Of a stretch of 64,000 nucleotides of DNA, positions 1-11,270 are shown piece by piece (the stretch's first letter is position 1; every line of letters starts with the position of its first letter). The notes under the pieces were generated by a model. That model saw nothing but the letters and a program-made list of their open reading frames with translations, was not told the origin of the DNA and did no database searches. Source of the DNA: Pseudopithomyces maydicus (taxonomy: Eukaryota; Ascomycota; Dothideomycetes; Pleosporales; Didymosphaeriaceae); NCBI GenBank assembly GCA_026873275.1, contig JANTUC010000003.1, forward strand, positions 1,240,001 through 1,304,000. The letters are read 5' to 3'. The position numbers and the translations under genes were made by a program.

Positions 1-574
1 GTCTCTCTACGCGACGCCCATGACATCTTCTGCGCCACTGCAACCGAGGAAAGTTTACGGGTGTGACATAGGACATCTGCACTGATTCCGGTGATGGCTG
101 CCAGCTGATCCACCAGCTCTGATTTTGTACCTCGATATCTCCATTCTTGGTCATAGAAGAGTAGCTTCTCTGGTGCGACTAGCTCTTGCAGACACCAGCC
201 CCTAGTAAACCACCGACACTGAGGTAAACTCGTATCCAAACTCGCCGTAGAAGGCAGGTCTACTAAATAGGTATAACAAACGGCTGCACGTTGATACCAG
301 CGATACATTGAGTTGATAGCCTCGCTGAGCTCCGCGCTACTGGACTTGTCGATACAACAGGTATCGACCTATGCGTACTGGAGCTGATTTCTGGCCGCCT
401 CGCGACAAGCCATGATTATCTTGCGATACCCTTTCGTATCAATACACGTAGAATTGGTCAAGGCTGTGAATGATGCTTCTTCGTCTTCCCATGTGTGCGA
501 AAGGATAGCGTAGCGTGGAATATTGCGCCGGTGAACTCTTCCAGCTGATATGTGAGTGTGTTGATAAGCCCCAT
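1..574 (-). pseudogene. HET-domain (heterokaryon incompatibility) gene, broken and cut by the window edge
   Basis: Reading the minus strand from the ATG at 574-572 gives a typical HET N-terminus (MGLINTLTYQLEEF). One base later the frame must shift (about 517-529) to continue with IPRYAILSHTWEDEE, then YA-stop-VDTCCIDK, then the RWFTRGWCLQELVAP block and an ending VAQKMSWASRRE that runs off the window. These blocks in this order are the HET domain of fungal vegetative-incompatibility proteins. The in-frame TAG at 369-371 sits where a Trp (TGG) would fit, so a single G to A change explains it. With one frameshift and one nonsense codon the copy is almost certainly not functional. Whatever domain followed the HET domain lies outside the window. 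Confidence 0.85.
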
Positions 575-1909
575 ATTGCTGTTGCTGGACGCCTAGGCAC
601 CCCAGATCTTATGGAGAAAGAAAAGAACGAACACACGACATTCTGATGAGGTTAAGACGAGGTAGGTTCCAATAAACTGCCAAGGAAGTAGCTTGGATCA
701 GTCAAGACATAGAACAAGGTAACCGAAGACGAATTTAGTTTACATCATGCAGTGTGCGCCACAGCACCGCCTCACCCCGTGAGACGTGAAGATCCATGGA
801 TGTGATTTGTTCCAGCTGCAGGACAAGTCAAGTTTGGTTAATATTACTAGGAGATATTTAATGAATACGCTACATTCGTCCCGCATGTATCTGAAGATAA
901 ATCTTGGAGATGAGCTAATGGGGTTCACCTCTTGAAAAAAATTCTACCAGGCAGTTGCAGTAACATTGCACAAGTGGATTGAAAATAAGTACCAAATTGC
1001 TTGCTTGAATTGAATTCTCACGTCTCACCCCCCCCCCCTTCCCCCCTAAAAAAACCTATAGATTCTATCTCACTCCGCCTCACCAATGCACCCAAGATCT
1101 CCACACTTATTACAAAAGCTAGTCCCTCACCGCCAGTATACAAGGCGGTCTGAGGTCTCTCCCTCTCTTTCCCGCGGGTTTCCCGCTCTGGGTCTGACGG
1201 GTGGCTCTCCTACCAATTCCTCCCCCACCCCACCAATAAATACATGAAGACTAAACGCACGCAACTTCCTTACAATACCTCCACAATCCTCCCACGCTAG
1301 GTGAAAGTGTTTTCCGTCCCTATATCCAAGTGACAAAAAGGACAGAGTCTGCTCGTCTGGTCGCACCGAAGCTAACGCAGGTCTTTACTCGCCCTGTAGG
1401 TTTCCGCTTTAGAAAAGAAAAGAAAAAGGAAGAAAATTCGTCGTGAAGCCGAAGCCAAAAATGCAAGTATGAGACAAAGCAAAAGTTTTCCACCAGGTGA
1501 TCAAATGGGTGAATGGGTTACCGGGTAACAAGATACATACAAAAGGGAAATATGGGGGTAGTATAACGCACGGATGGATGTGTGGATGAGTGGATAGATA
1601 CCCCATCTCAGCAGGCGAACACACAAACGTACCATAGAAACGAGTCTCTCGCAAGTAAGCAAAGAGGAGACGCCCAAACGCCGATCGCTGGATGGATGGA
1701 TGGATAGATAGACGGTAGTTTGCTCTGATGCGATATGAAAAGCCTAGCCAGTGGGCACCGGACCGGAGTGTAGCGGCCAAAAACCAGCGTGCCTGTCCCA
1801 AAACCCGAAGAAATATACGTCGTCGTGGAATTAAAAGCTGCCTGTCACGGCGGAGGTATAGAAGAGGAGCGGCTGTTGCTGCCGGTACTAAAGACCGTAG
1901 AGGACCGTC
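575..1909. other. Intergenic region and 3' flank of the PDK1-like gene
   Basis: No coding segment was found on either strand. It contains a C-rich run at about 1027-1047 and GATG/GATA-type tetranucleotide repeats at about 1571-1600 and 1689-1712. Much of 1000-1909 is probably the 3' untranslated region of the kinase gene, which reads towards it. Confidence 0.5.
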
Positions 1910-4196
1910 TTAAAAGTTTGCGAGTCCATTTTTCGAGTGGCGCTTGCTGAATCTCTTCCTGCCCTTTAGCGAGTCAGAGTCAGCCGGCTCTTTGCGAAGC
2001 ATACGTGTAGTTGGGACGTTGACCCCCTCCAGGGCAGAGTCACCACCTAACGTACTGGTAGGGCTTGAAAGAGCAGAGTTCAGATCGTTAAGAGCCGAGT
2101 CGCCTGAGTAGGAGTTTGTCATGCTCTGGGAAATGGCATAGTCGCGTGCTTGTTCAATGCTGTCGAGCCATTCCTGCGTGTAGAATTTGCTGCCGTTAGG
2201 GTCGCTCGTTGTACTTTTCGGATCTTCGAATACATATTGTTTGTCTCGCTGGGATGTTATTAGCCAACAATCACTTGCGAAAGATGACACGTACTGTTTC
2301 TACGACCCAGGCAGTCAGCCCTTTGGAGTCCTGAAAGCTTTTCCAAGAACAGCCAGATGCTAGTAATGATACTTCCTCTTTCAGCTTCTTGTCGTTAGTA
2401 CCTGCAGCACACATGAGGACCCGTGCGTTAGAAGTGATCATGACCAGTCTCTGCCGCTTCTTCACCGTGTTGCCACCAAAGAAGCGTGAGAACTTTCGGG
2501 GTGCCTCGACAGCAGCTTCGGCGCCCGCACCAACCGGATGACCTGCTGGGTGGTGGGTTACCACCATGTTCCCAAGCTTCAATATACGCTCATCCCTTTT
2601 AGTGAGCACGGGCGACCAATCAATGTCAAGCTGGCTGGGTGGAGGTAACTCTGTAATGAGGCGCGGTGGCACTCGTACGTTGGTTGCAGCGGGTGCGGAA
2701 GGCGCCGCCGGACCTGGTGCTGTGTTACCGACAAGAACTTCCCTTGATGGGTATGGGCCATGATTACCGTTTAGTCTAATGGGTTCGTGAGCTGGCGGGA
2801 CATAGGCTTTCAGTCGAGGAGCTTTCTGCTTCCACAGCCCTTTACCCCAGGTTATACCCTCGAAAAAGGGATGACTTTTGATGTGCTCAATTGGCAGACG
2901 CGTTACTGGATCTAGAACCAACAGTCTCTCGACCAGATCTTTTGCCAGCGGCGGAAAGCCATCAGGGAAGGTGTACTCAAGGCCAACGATCTTCTGAAAC
3001 GTCTGGTACTCGTTGGCAGCCTTGAATGGGGGCCGACCGGCGAGTAGCTGGTATATTATGCAGCCAAATGCCCAGAGATCGCTCGCTTTGCACGCATTCT
3101 TGTCTGTGAGCAATTCTGGCGAAACGTACTCAGCAGTGCCGACGAATGACTGCGCTCGGTCCGAATCCATTCCCTCTAATGGATCGCCTGTGGTCGCACC
3201 CGTACCATTGGCTCTCTTCTGTTCCAATATCTTGGCGGTGCCGAAATCTGTTATCTTTACGTGCATTTGATCATCCAGCAGTACGTTTTCAGGTTTTAAA
3301 TCGCGATGAATGACGCCTCGCGAATGCATATAGTCGATTGCGTCGAGTATCTGCGCTCCGTAGAATCGTGTACATTCGACGTCAAACGTGGTCATCTTCT
3401 TCAGAAAACCCAACAACTCTCCGCCAGCTGCCAGATCCAGCACAAAGTACAGAGAGGTCTCATCTTGGAAGGTGTAGTACAGTCGAACGATGCCCGGATG
3501 TTCGGTGAGGCGATTCAGTGTGTCCTTTTCGATGTTGACGTATTTGACCTTCTTCTCCTTGATGATGTGGCGCTTGTCAAGGACTTTTATGGCGTATTCC
3601 CGCAGCGTCTGACGGTCCGTGGCAGCCAGGACGGTGCTGTAAGATCCCTCTCCCAGCGTCCTACCAAAGTTGAAATCTTTGACGCCTTTCTTGACGACCC
3701 TGGTGACAGGTCTTCCATTCTGGTCCATCTCTTGCCTTATGCCCGTAGCAGCTCCCTTTTCTTTCCATTCCTCGCTGCTCGACAGAGGTCCGCCTTCCAA
3801 GCCATATGGAGAGCCTGACAGGTGGCTGGCCATGGGCAGGCTCGACGAGTGGGCGCCGTCCATGGGGATCCGCCGAGAGCTCCGCCGCGGAGGAAACGGC
3901 CCGTTCCCAGCGGCCATCTCTGGGGGGTAGCCTCTGCTACTCCGGCTGGGTTCGCGAGTGGGCATGCCCTTCGGGGCGACCCTCGAGCTGCTCGTCCGGC
4001 GTATGTCGGTTGCGAGGCTGTCATTGTATCGGTAGGTGCCGGGGTTGGTGGCTGCGATGGCGGAGCTCGAGGACAGGTTGGGGTGGTTGTACATCTGGGT
4101 GGACATGGGACGGGCGCTCAGATTGTGCGGCGGAGGGCCGTTGCGGGGTGGCTGGGAGGCATAGGGCGGATACGAGGGCTGATGGGCAAAGGGCAT
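1910..4196 (-). CDS. PDK1/Pkh-type serine/threonine protein kinase
   Basis: AGC kinase of the 3-phosphoinositide-dependent kinase family (yeast Pkh1/2, fission yeast Ksg1), expected to phosphorylate the activation loop of other AGC kinases in cell-wall and membrane signalling. Two exons: 4196-2295 and 2248-1910, with a 46-nt GT-AG intron (2249-2294) splitting the C-terminal PH domain. From the ATG at 4196 the product is 746 residues. A low-complexity N-terminal region (about 1-165) is followed by the kinase domain (about 170-450) with GEGSYSTV, YAIKVLDK, HRDLKPEN, DFGTAK and the PDK1-like SFVGTAEYVSPELL. A PH-like domain (about 545-690) ends in RDKQYVFEDP after the splice. The reading frame stays open and natural-looking upstream of 4196, so the true start is probably the ATG at 4639 (see the next entry). 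Confidence 0.93.
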
Positions 4197-4639
4197 CGAC
4201 TGCCTGTGGGTGAGGTGTGCCGGGACAGGTGCGGGTGCGAGCGCGGGTGCGGGTGCGGGTGCGGGTGCGGGTGCTGGGTGCGACGAGGCAGGCAGTTCGG
4301 GCTGTGGCAGGGCGGCATGCTGCTCGAGCTGGTCAGGCGGCAGGCGTGTGGGCTCGGCGGTGGAGAAGCTGCTCGCATTGAAGTCCAGGGCGCCGGTGGG
4401 GGCTTCAGGCTCCGGGAGCAGGTGGGGGGTGCCTGGGGCTTTGGCCTGTCGGTGATGGTGCCGGACGAGGAGGCTTGCGAGAGCGACTCGGCGCGGTCTG
4501 CATTGCTCGCATTGCCGGGCTCGGGGTGGGCGTGGGCGTGGGACTGGGGCGGCGGAGAGGGCGAGGACGGGTGCGTGTCTTCGTCTGGGTTGGCGATGCG
4601 AAGGCCGGCCAGTCCGCCCAGGGCGCCGACGTCGTTCAT
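4197..4639 (-). other. Probable N-terminal extension of the PDK1-like gene, with a frame break
   Basis: The kinase frame continues upstream of 4196 without a stop through (Pro-Ala)n from GCGGGT repeats, then LPPDQLEQHAALPQPELP and TGALDFNASSF, all plausible coding. A second frame starts at an ATG at 4639 with MNDVGALGGLAGLRIANPDE, which fits the N-terminus of this family as I know it. The two frames join if one base is added in the G6 run at 4424-4429 (C6 on the coding strand). I found no GT-AG intron that would do the same. I infer a one-base undercall or a real frameshift. If it is real, translation from 4196 would still give the kinase. Confidence 0.6.
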
Positions 4640-4913
4640 GGTGCGGGCGGGTGGTCCCTGGCCTGAGCGAGGGTGCGATATGCGGGTGGTGCAGTGGTGA
4701 TGGCGTGGCCGCCGCAAGGCCTCTTTGGTCGAGATGCGCAGCAGAAGATGATGACAGCGGCAGCGGGACGCGGTGAGGCTGCCGAGCGATGGCCTGTTAG
4801 CGCGACATTCTCGGTAGCTTGCCGGCTCTGCCTCTGCCCCGTCCACCCTCGACAAAGACAGGAGCCGCCAGGAGCCCCGTCGAAGGGGGCGCGCCCGGTC
4901 AGAGAGCCTCAAC

Positions 4914-4962
4914 GCCAGACGCCAGACGCCAGACGCCAGACGCCAGACGCCAGACGCCAGGC
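4914..4962. repeat. GCCAGAC heptamer minisatellite
   Basis: Six perfect tandem copies of GCCAGAC and one variant copy (GCCAGGC). The unit differs by two bases from the GGTAGAC heptamer at 19824-19892. It lies upstream of the PDK1-like gene. Confidence 0.95.
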
Positions 4963-5059
4963 GCCTGTCCACCCTCGACCGAGTCCGCTGCCTGCCCGGA
5001 GCCACCTGGGCATTGCCGCGGCCCTGTGCGACCAGGCCTGCATGTCGCTCGGGCACTCA

Positions 5060-5165
5060 CCTGTTCACCTGTTCACCCACTCACCCACAGCCACTCACCC
5101 ACTCACTCCCACTCCCACTCCCACTCCCACTCCCGCTCCCGCTCGCTCACCCACTCACTCATTTC
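5060..5165. repeat. ACTCCC / CACTCACC simple repeat tract
   Basis: Degenerate CACTCACC and CACCTGTT units grade into ACTCCC hexamers (about 5101-5140). It is pyrimidine-rich on the plus strand and lies upstream of the 5490 gene. Confidence 0.85.
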
Positions 5166-5384
5166 GCCCCTTCGTGGACAGCCCTGGAGACCACCCCGCC
5201 ATGTCGCCGTGCATGCCTCGCTCTTGCCAGCCAAACACTCTGATTGCCCCAATGCCCCCGGTGCGGCAGTCGCCATGCACTGTCAAGGCAGGAGGCACCA
5301 AGTCCTCATGTCTTGCTCCCCCTCTGATCGCCGGGGCGTATCCTTTTCCCATCGCTTGTTGGTAGCAACCAGCTTTTGACTCTG

Positions 5385-5480
5385 TTTTGGCCCTTGTTTT
5401 TGACCCTGGTTTTTGGCCCTTGTTTTTGGCTCTGTTTTTGACTCTTCTTCCTTGACCCTGTTTTCGACTCTGTTTTGGCC
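5385..5480. repeat. Imperfect T-rich repeat (GTTTTTGGCCCTT-like) before the 5490 start
   Basis: About eight degenerate units of the type (C)TCTGTTTTTGACC / CCTTGTTTTTGGC end just before the ATG at 5490. It probably belongs to the promoter or 5' leader of that gene. Confidence 0.75.
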
Positions 5481-5489
5481 ATCGCCGCC

Positions 5490-7957
5490 ATGATTCGCCT
5501 CAAGTATTCTGAAATCATCCTAGCCCCTGCCGATGTTGAGGAAACCCGCAGACGCATGGAGCGAAGACAGGCTGCAAATGCTGCAGCAGCCCTACATGCA
5601 CGCACTCGCCCGTCCCCAGCACCACCTGGTCTCACAGCACATCTGAGGCGTGGTCCCATGCGATCCCGTGACGACTCAGTGACCATTCTGGGTGACATCC
5701 CCGACTTGACACCTCAGCAAGCTATCTACTCCTCAACAGAGGAACCAGGCGACCCCCTCGTCCCGCTCGCCCAAGCTTTACAGACAGTAGCGAGGCCATT
5801 TCGAATCAGCCCGCAAGTTCCCCTCTTCTATCTGACCAGACGCCTGTGGACGCGAGCTCTTTCGAGACACGACTTGAGTCAGCGGAGAGCAGTGAGATCG
5901 ACAGTCCATCACCGTTGAAAAGCCATCTCAAACCACCCAGAGTGGGACGTGTGAGGACAAATTCTTCGGATCCTGGCAACGATGAACCAACCCCATCCAA
6001 CTACCAGTCTTCGACGGATGGACACATTGATAATCCAGACCCGCTCCAGACCCAGAGGACGTACCAACCCCCTTCATTTCGTCATGGCAATTTCCATATT
6101 CTGTCTCCTTTGCAGCATGTGCAAAGACTCAGTTCTACTAGCCGCCGAGATCAAGCTCGTGAAGAGGTAGGCACAGGGTAAGTTTATACCTGCCCTCGTG
6201 CCATACCTAGTCGAGACTATAACGACAGGCATAGCACGAGCCCTGTTCGCGCAGAAGCAAGCCAACAAGCCGTAGTTGACACAAATTCACCACCTCAGTC
6301 CACACGGGTTTGCCTTGACTCTCACCAACAGTACAGATGTCAAGAACACGCACCGCAGACCGAGCCTCGCCCACGAACCGCTCGGCCGTTCAGACACGGG
6401 AGAGCCATGTCCACAAGCAGTGAGCCATCACATCAATCTCGTATACGGCGTCCGAATACATCAGACTCTTCTTTCGCTGAAGACGTCTTTTGGAACACTC
6501 CGGCACTTGGACACCCTATCAATCGTTTTAATGGCGGTTTTCAACACAGCATGAACACATCCGGAAGATACAGCAGCGGGACATCAACTAATAGCCAGCC
6601 ATACTCTTTCTACGAGCTCCCGGACTCTTCTCGGCACTCCAGTAATGCCCAATCCCAGCTGGATTCTCTAGCACAATCTCAATATGATGGTACTGCACCT
6701 TCTCACCAAGTTGGTAACGAGTTGAGCAGGGGCGCCTACTACTCAATTCGCCTACCTGCAGACCGAGCTTCGAGCCGAGTGGTTTCTCGACCACGATCAA
6801 CTCGAGTTCCAAGCACGTCCTCACCCGACCTGAGTACTATAGGCCAGCATAGGCTCTCTCCAAAGCCTGCAAGACCTTATGGTCGTGCAGCGAGTACTCA
6901 GCTTTCCTTGTTACCATCTACAGGTCTCATCAGCGTCACTGACTTTGTCGGTGGTGACCAGGACGCTGCAAGAGCAATCCAGCGAGATCTATCTTCTCCA
7001 TTGGATCTCATCCAAGAACGAGCCAGCGTCTACTTTGAACGTGTTTCGAACAGGATGCAGTCGGATTCGTCACAAAACAGACTAGCAGACCTCAGGCCAC
7101 ATGTCCGCCATTCCGAAGAAGCAAGCGATTGGCAAAGACGAGATTCTGGAAACATGCGCCGTGACCCCAGCAATAACTTATATGGTCGCGCAAGTGCACA
7201 ATCTCGTGCGCGTATGACCTTTGCTCCCATTCCCATGCCAGATCCTGATCCTTTGGAACACGCCTTCCCCTCACATGTCAGGCCGTCCCAAGTACCTCGC
7301 TGGCCCGCAACTGCTACCCGAGCAAGCCATCGCTCCAGCGAGAATGCCTCTACAGGCGAGGCTCCCAACACACGCCCGTCCACTCACCGTCCAAATCCAA
7401 TGCTCCGACCGATCCGCCCCTCTTCCAGCATCGCCCTTCGTGGCGGCGACCTCCTTATAGCCCCCGTGCCAGCCCGCTTTAGCATTTCCCACGTTCCTCG
7501 CCCACGCGACGTGTCGAACCGCCCACATATGCACTCCCCGCACCCGCAAATCATATCTTCAGATGACGAACCGCCTTCTGACGCACACACCCCTGTTCCT
7601 CCCACCACCACCACCACCACCACCCGCCAAAATCCCTTACACGGACCACGTATTCCTCCACGATATGCCTCCCGCCACGACACTCAACGCGCAGTTACGC
7701 CCATTCCTGCTCGACTATGGGGTTTACCGTCCACGTCCACAACATTAGATAGCGCACGAGGCGAAACGAGTTGGCGGCACGACTCGAGGGCCACAAGGGT
7801 CCCCAGAATCGATGTCGAGCAGGAGAATTCGGAGGAGAGGGAGAGGCGGGATTTACGTGAGGAGGTGGAGGTTGCAGGATGGAGGGCAGGAAGGGAGGAT
7901 GTTATGGAAGAGACGCCGCCAAGAGTAGGGCGGTATGAGCGGTTTTTGTTTGATTGA
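5490..7957 (+). CDS. Uncharacterised Ser/Pro/Arg-rich disordered protein
   Basis: Three exons, 5490-5691, 5784-6177 and 6229-7957, give 774 residues; the summed length is a multiple of three. The second intron (6178-6228) has a strong GTAAGT donor and CGACAG acceptor. The first (5692-5783, GTGACA...TTTACAG) is weaker but is the only GT-AG choice I found that joins the two coding frames. The N-terminus is the ordered-looking part (MIRLKYSEIILAPADVEE, then an Arg-rich helix). The rest is low complexity with many Ser-Pro and Arg-Arg-x-Ser sites, an acidic SSDDEPPSD stretch, a Thr run near 7600-7625 and a charged C-terminal helix ending RYERFLFD. I do not recognise a domain. A scaffold or regulatory protein is possible, but that is a guess. 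Confidence 0.75.
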
Positions 7958-8189
7958 TTGGGGATACGAGGGGGCTGTCGTGGAGATTGGATAGTTGGGC
8001 TTAGGATAGATGATACAAATACGTATATCTGTGTAGTTTAATTGTAATGATTTTTTCTTCACATTAAAATTTTCCATATGATAGACATATGTATGTTAAC
8101 ATGGTTGAGACAGGTTACTAACGCTGGTTGTTCATTGCAGTAGGTGATCAAGCTTCACAACTCTTGTGAATTCTACCGAGTCAGAAGAA

Positions 8190-8224
<35 letters not shown>

Positions 8225-8325
8225 AGAAGAAGAAGAAGAAGAAGAAGAAGAAGAAGAAGAAGACGATGTACAAGCATATGTACAAGAAACAGAAATCATC
8301 AACCCATATGATCGAAGTCGAAGCG
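7958..8325. other. Convergent intergenic region with a GAA microsatellite
   Basis: Short 3' flanks of two convergent genes (the 5490 gene and cellobiose dehydrogenase). Apart from the trinucleotide array it is AT-rich with no recognisable feature. Confidence 0.6.
8184..8263. repeat. (GAA)n trinucleotide microsatellite
   Basis: About 27 GAA/AAG units with one GGA-type interruption near 8201. Purines are on the plus strand, making an uninterrupted polypurine tract of about 80 bases. It starts some 65 bases beyond the cellobiose dehydrogenase stop codon, between convergent genes. The poly-Glu or poly-Ser reading frames over it are not genes. Confidence 0.97.
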
Positions 8326-11270
8326 CTACTCTCTCTCCTGGAGCCACGCAATGAACTCCTTCAACGTCCACTTCTTCTCCGGCTCCCCCGTTGGCAACGG
8401 CATCTCAGACCCAGACCCAGGAGCGCTCGGAACCTCGTATCCGCTCCCCAATTCGGGTGCTACCGTCGCAGATGGGATTGTAGGGTGCGCATCTGCATCG
8501 CCAGCGCCATTGTCGTAACCGCTGTCTGGTGCGTCGGGTACTGCGCTCGGCATAGGCGTCGCTATCGTCGGGATACCGTATGAGGTCGAGACGTCCACTG
8601 CGCTGGCACTAGCACTAGGGCTCACAACTGGGGTCGAGATGATGGAAGCAGCGGATGAGGGCGGGGCCCCGGTATCGTATCCACCACCCGAAGCGAACGT
8701 AGGAGCTGGAGGCGGTGCTGCGGCGGAACCCGATGGAGAGGGGAAAGGTCCAGGTCCGGTACCATAACCGGGGATAGGGGCAGTCCCGTTCGAAGGAGCG
8801 CCATCCAACGCAATGATCTTCTTGACGGCGTGCTCGGCAGCGACCATAACGATGACGTGCGTATTGCCCGTGGGCAAGTCAGCGTGCATGCCTGCGTCGA
8901 CAACGAACAGGTTATCTGTGCCGTAGACTTTGCAGTTTGTATCAACGACGGCGGAGCCGTTCTTGGAGCCATCATCCGTGCCGATAATGGTTGTGCCGGT
9001 CATGTGAGTACCGGGGCTGGGCTTGGTACGCGCGACGATGGCAGCGCCCGTATCGTTAGCAGGGCCTGCGTATGACAGTGTAGAGTTGGCCCGGCGGGAG
9101 ATGGTGAGCATCTCCTCGATGGCCATGGCCAAGGCTTCCTGGGAGTGGGTATTAGTATACACACCCAAATCGAGGCAGAACGGCGTGCTTACCTTGTCAG
9201 TGTCTGTTTGCAGATAGGGGCTTTCGCTGAACTCGGTGTTGCCTTCGGTGGTCATGGTGAGGCGGCCGGTTGAGGTAGTTCCGTGAGTGAGGAGAAACAT
9301 CATGCTGATGGTGTTGTTGGCGATTGAGTAGCAGTGTGTCTGAATGACGAGCTTCTTCTGATCGCTAGTCGTTACAGTTGTGAAAGAGTTGAGTCTCATT
9401 TGAGGGTTGCCAACAAGCGGGCCTGCTGCTTTGGCAAAGAGGTCTATATCGAACTGAGATGGGTTGCTGAAAGCTGTAGCAGGCAGGATGGACATCCCAC
9501 CAGTGACATTGAAATTGATTTGGATAATTGAATGGTCTCGGACCAACCCGACAGGAGAGTTGATCCAAGCTTCCTTCGGAGGGAGCGTGATGGAAGTGGT
9601 CTGCTTGGAGGCAACTTCAATTTGATCGGCAGGACCGATGCCTGAATTGAAGAGAATTCGCGGCGAGGACATGGATCCAGCGGCAAGAATTACCTTTCCG
9701 TTAGGGTTGACATTGTAGATGGTACGGGCGCCAGTGTCATCTTCAGTCTCCACACCAGTAACAGTAGAGTTGGTGCGGATAGCACGGAGAACCTTGGTGC
9801 GGAGTTTGAGCTTGAAGTTCTTTTCAGCCAGAGCCAAAGGCAAATACTGGTTTACAGGTCCAGATCGACGGCCATCAGCAATATTCATAGCTGGGTAGGA
9901 ATAGATCTGGAACTTCTCGTCGGGTTCTTCGTTTGTGGAGACTTCCTTCCATCCTGCACCGGCAAACCACTTGGAAAGAACATCAAAGACACCGTTGTCA
10001 TAGTATTTGTTGTCGGAAGATGGTTGAATTGTACCTGGGTTGCGCTCATAGAGACGATCAGCTGCCTCGGAGACGCCATCTTCCCACTGCCAGCCAGTGG
10101 GCCAATTCTCAAAGTCGAAGCTAGGAGGCTTGATGAATGCCATTCCGTTCACAGTGGTACCACCCCCAAGGATACACCCAGCCATACCAGCGGTGTCAGG
10201 ACAATAGCCCTTGTTACCGGGATAAGCGGAGAGTTGAGTAAACATGCCTGGCACCTCGTAGACCGTCGTGGTATCATTCCAAGGAACTGTAAGAGTACCA
10301 CCAGTGGAATAGAACGACGGTCCACCACGCTCTAGAAGAAGCACGGATTTTCCGGTTTCAGTGAGTCGTTGAGCGGTGACGATACCGGAGGCGCCTCCTC
10401 CTACGACAATATAGTCCCAGGTAGAGTTGGATGTAATAACAGTACCGTTGTACGGAGCTGTGCCATTGTTAGGAAGGGTTCCGTTTCCAGGGAGTGTTCC
10501 GTTGATAGGATTGGAAGGCGATGTAGTGTTGCTAGCTAAAGCAGCCCAAGATGCAAAGCTGGGAGACTTAGCACTCTTGATATCAACACCATAGAGACCG
10601 AAGGTATCGTGTCTGGTACGTATAGGTTAGCTAAGAATATTACAATCTCACTGTCTTCAATCGCTATGCTGTCCCGGATGGGGCGGTACAGAAGCTGACT
10701 ACGACGGTCACTCTGTTGCCGGGATGCTACCTACTGTTGGAAAGATGAGCCTGGGTTGGAAGGAGTAGCCGGACCAGAAGTAGTGGCGATAGCCCAGCCG
10801 AGTATACCATTGTCAACTGAAGCATCTAAAGATTTGATTGCAGAGTCGGAAGTGATACAGTTCTTGCAAAGAAACGTGTACGTGAAGCCGGTTTCGTTGA
10901 CACTGGAAGCAATTGTTTGCAAAGTTGGGCCGCCCTCGATCACCTTCGGCAGGGCGTAGTTATCGGCTGTACGTAAAGACGAGACGATCTCGCCATTGTT
11001 GGGCCAAGCCACGAGTAGCATAGTATTCAGCATGGAACCCGCAAAAGACACAGCCGCCCATCCTGTTAAAGTGCTTGCGGAAAGCTGGCCGATGAAGTCT
11101 GTGGTTGGGTTTTCAGGCAAAGCAACGCCAAATGAATAGTTGGCAATATTCTTCTGCTGGAAGGTGATGCCGGTAGCTTCATCCGTATAACTGGTGGTGA
11201 GCTGAGCCTGGGTGCCAACCAAGCTCGCTGCCAGAGCGAGAGAAGAGGAGAAAAAGTGACGAACTGCCAT
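8326..11270 (-). CDS. cdh: Cellobiose dehydrogenase (secreted flavocytochrome)
   Basis: Extracellular enzyme that oxidises cellobiose and related sugars and passes electrons through its haem domain, for example to lytic polysaccharide monooxygenases. Two exons, 11270-10735 and 10612-8326, with a 122-nt intron (GTAGGT...ACCAG); 940 residues. The start at 11270 gives a clean signal peptide (MAVRHFFSSSLALAASLVGTQAQ region). The cytochrome domain is at about 22-200; its Met in FAGSMLNTMLL fits the haem ligand. The likely His ligand lies in QHDTFGLYGVD just after the splice, so an unspliced reading loses it. A Gly/Asn/Thr linker leads to the GMC flavin domain: YIVVGGGASGIVTA (FAD), GCILGGGTTVNGM and DAGMHADLPTGNTH (active site). 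A long Ser/Pro/Gly tail ends in KKWTLKEFIAWLQERE. No cellulose-binding module is present. Confidence 0.95.

Larger units (their letters stand above)
4640..5489. other. Divergent intergenic region rich in short tandem repeats
   Basis: Lies between the divergent PDK1-like gene and the gene starting at 5490. It holds the heptamer array at 4914-4962, an ACTCCC/CACTCAC-type array at about 5060-5165 and T-rich imperfect repeats at about 5385-5480. No coding segment recognised. Confidence 0.5.

Noticed and set aside
5692..5783. Frameshift in the 5490 gene
   Set aside because: A 92-nt GT-AG intron joins the two frames with correct phase and the total length is divisible by three, so no error is needed.
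8132..8371. Poly-Ser / poly-Glu proteins
   Set aside because: Translations of the GAA microsatellite between two convergent genes.
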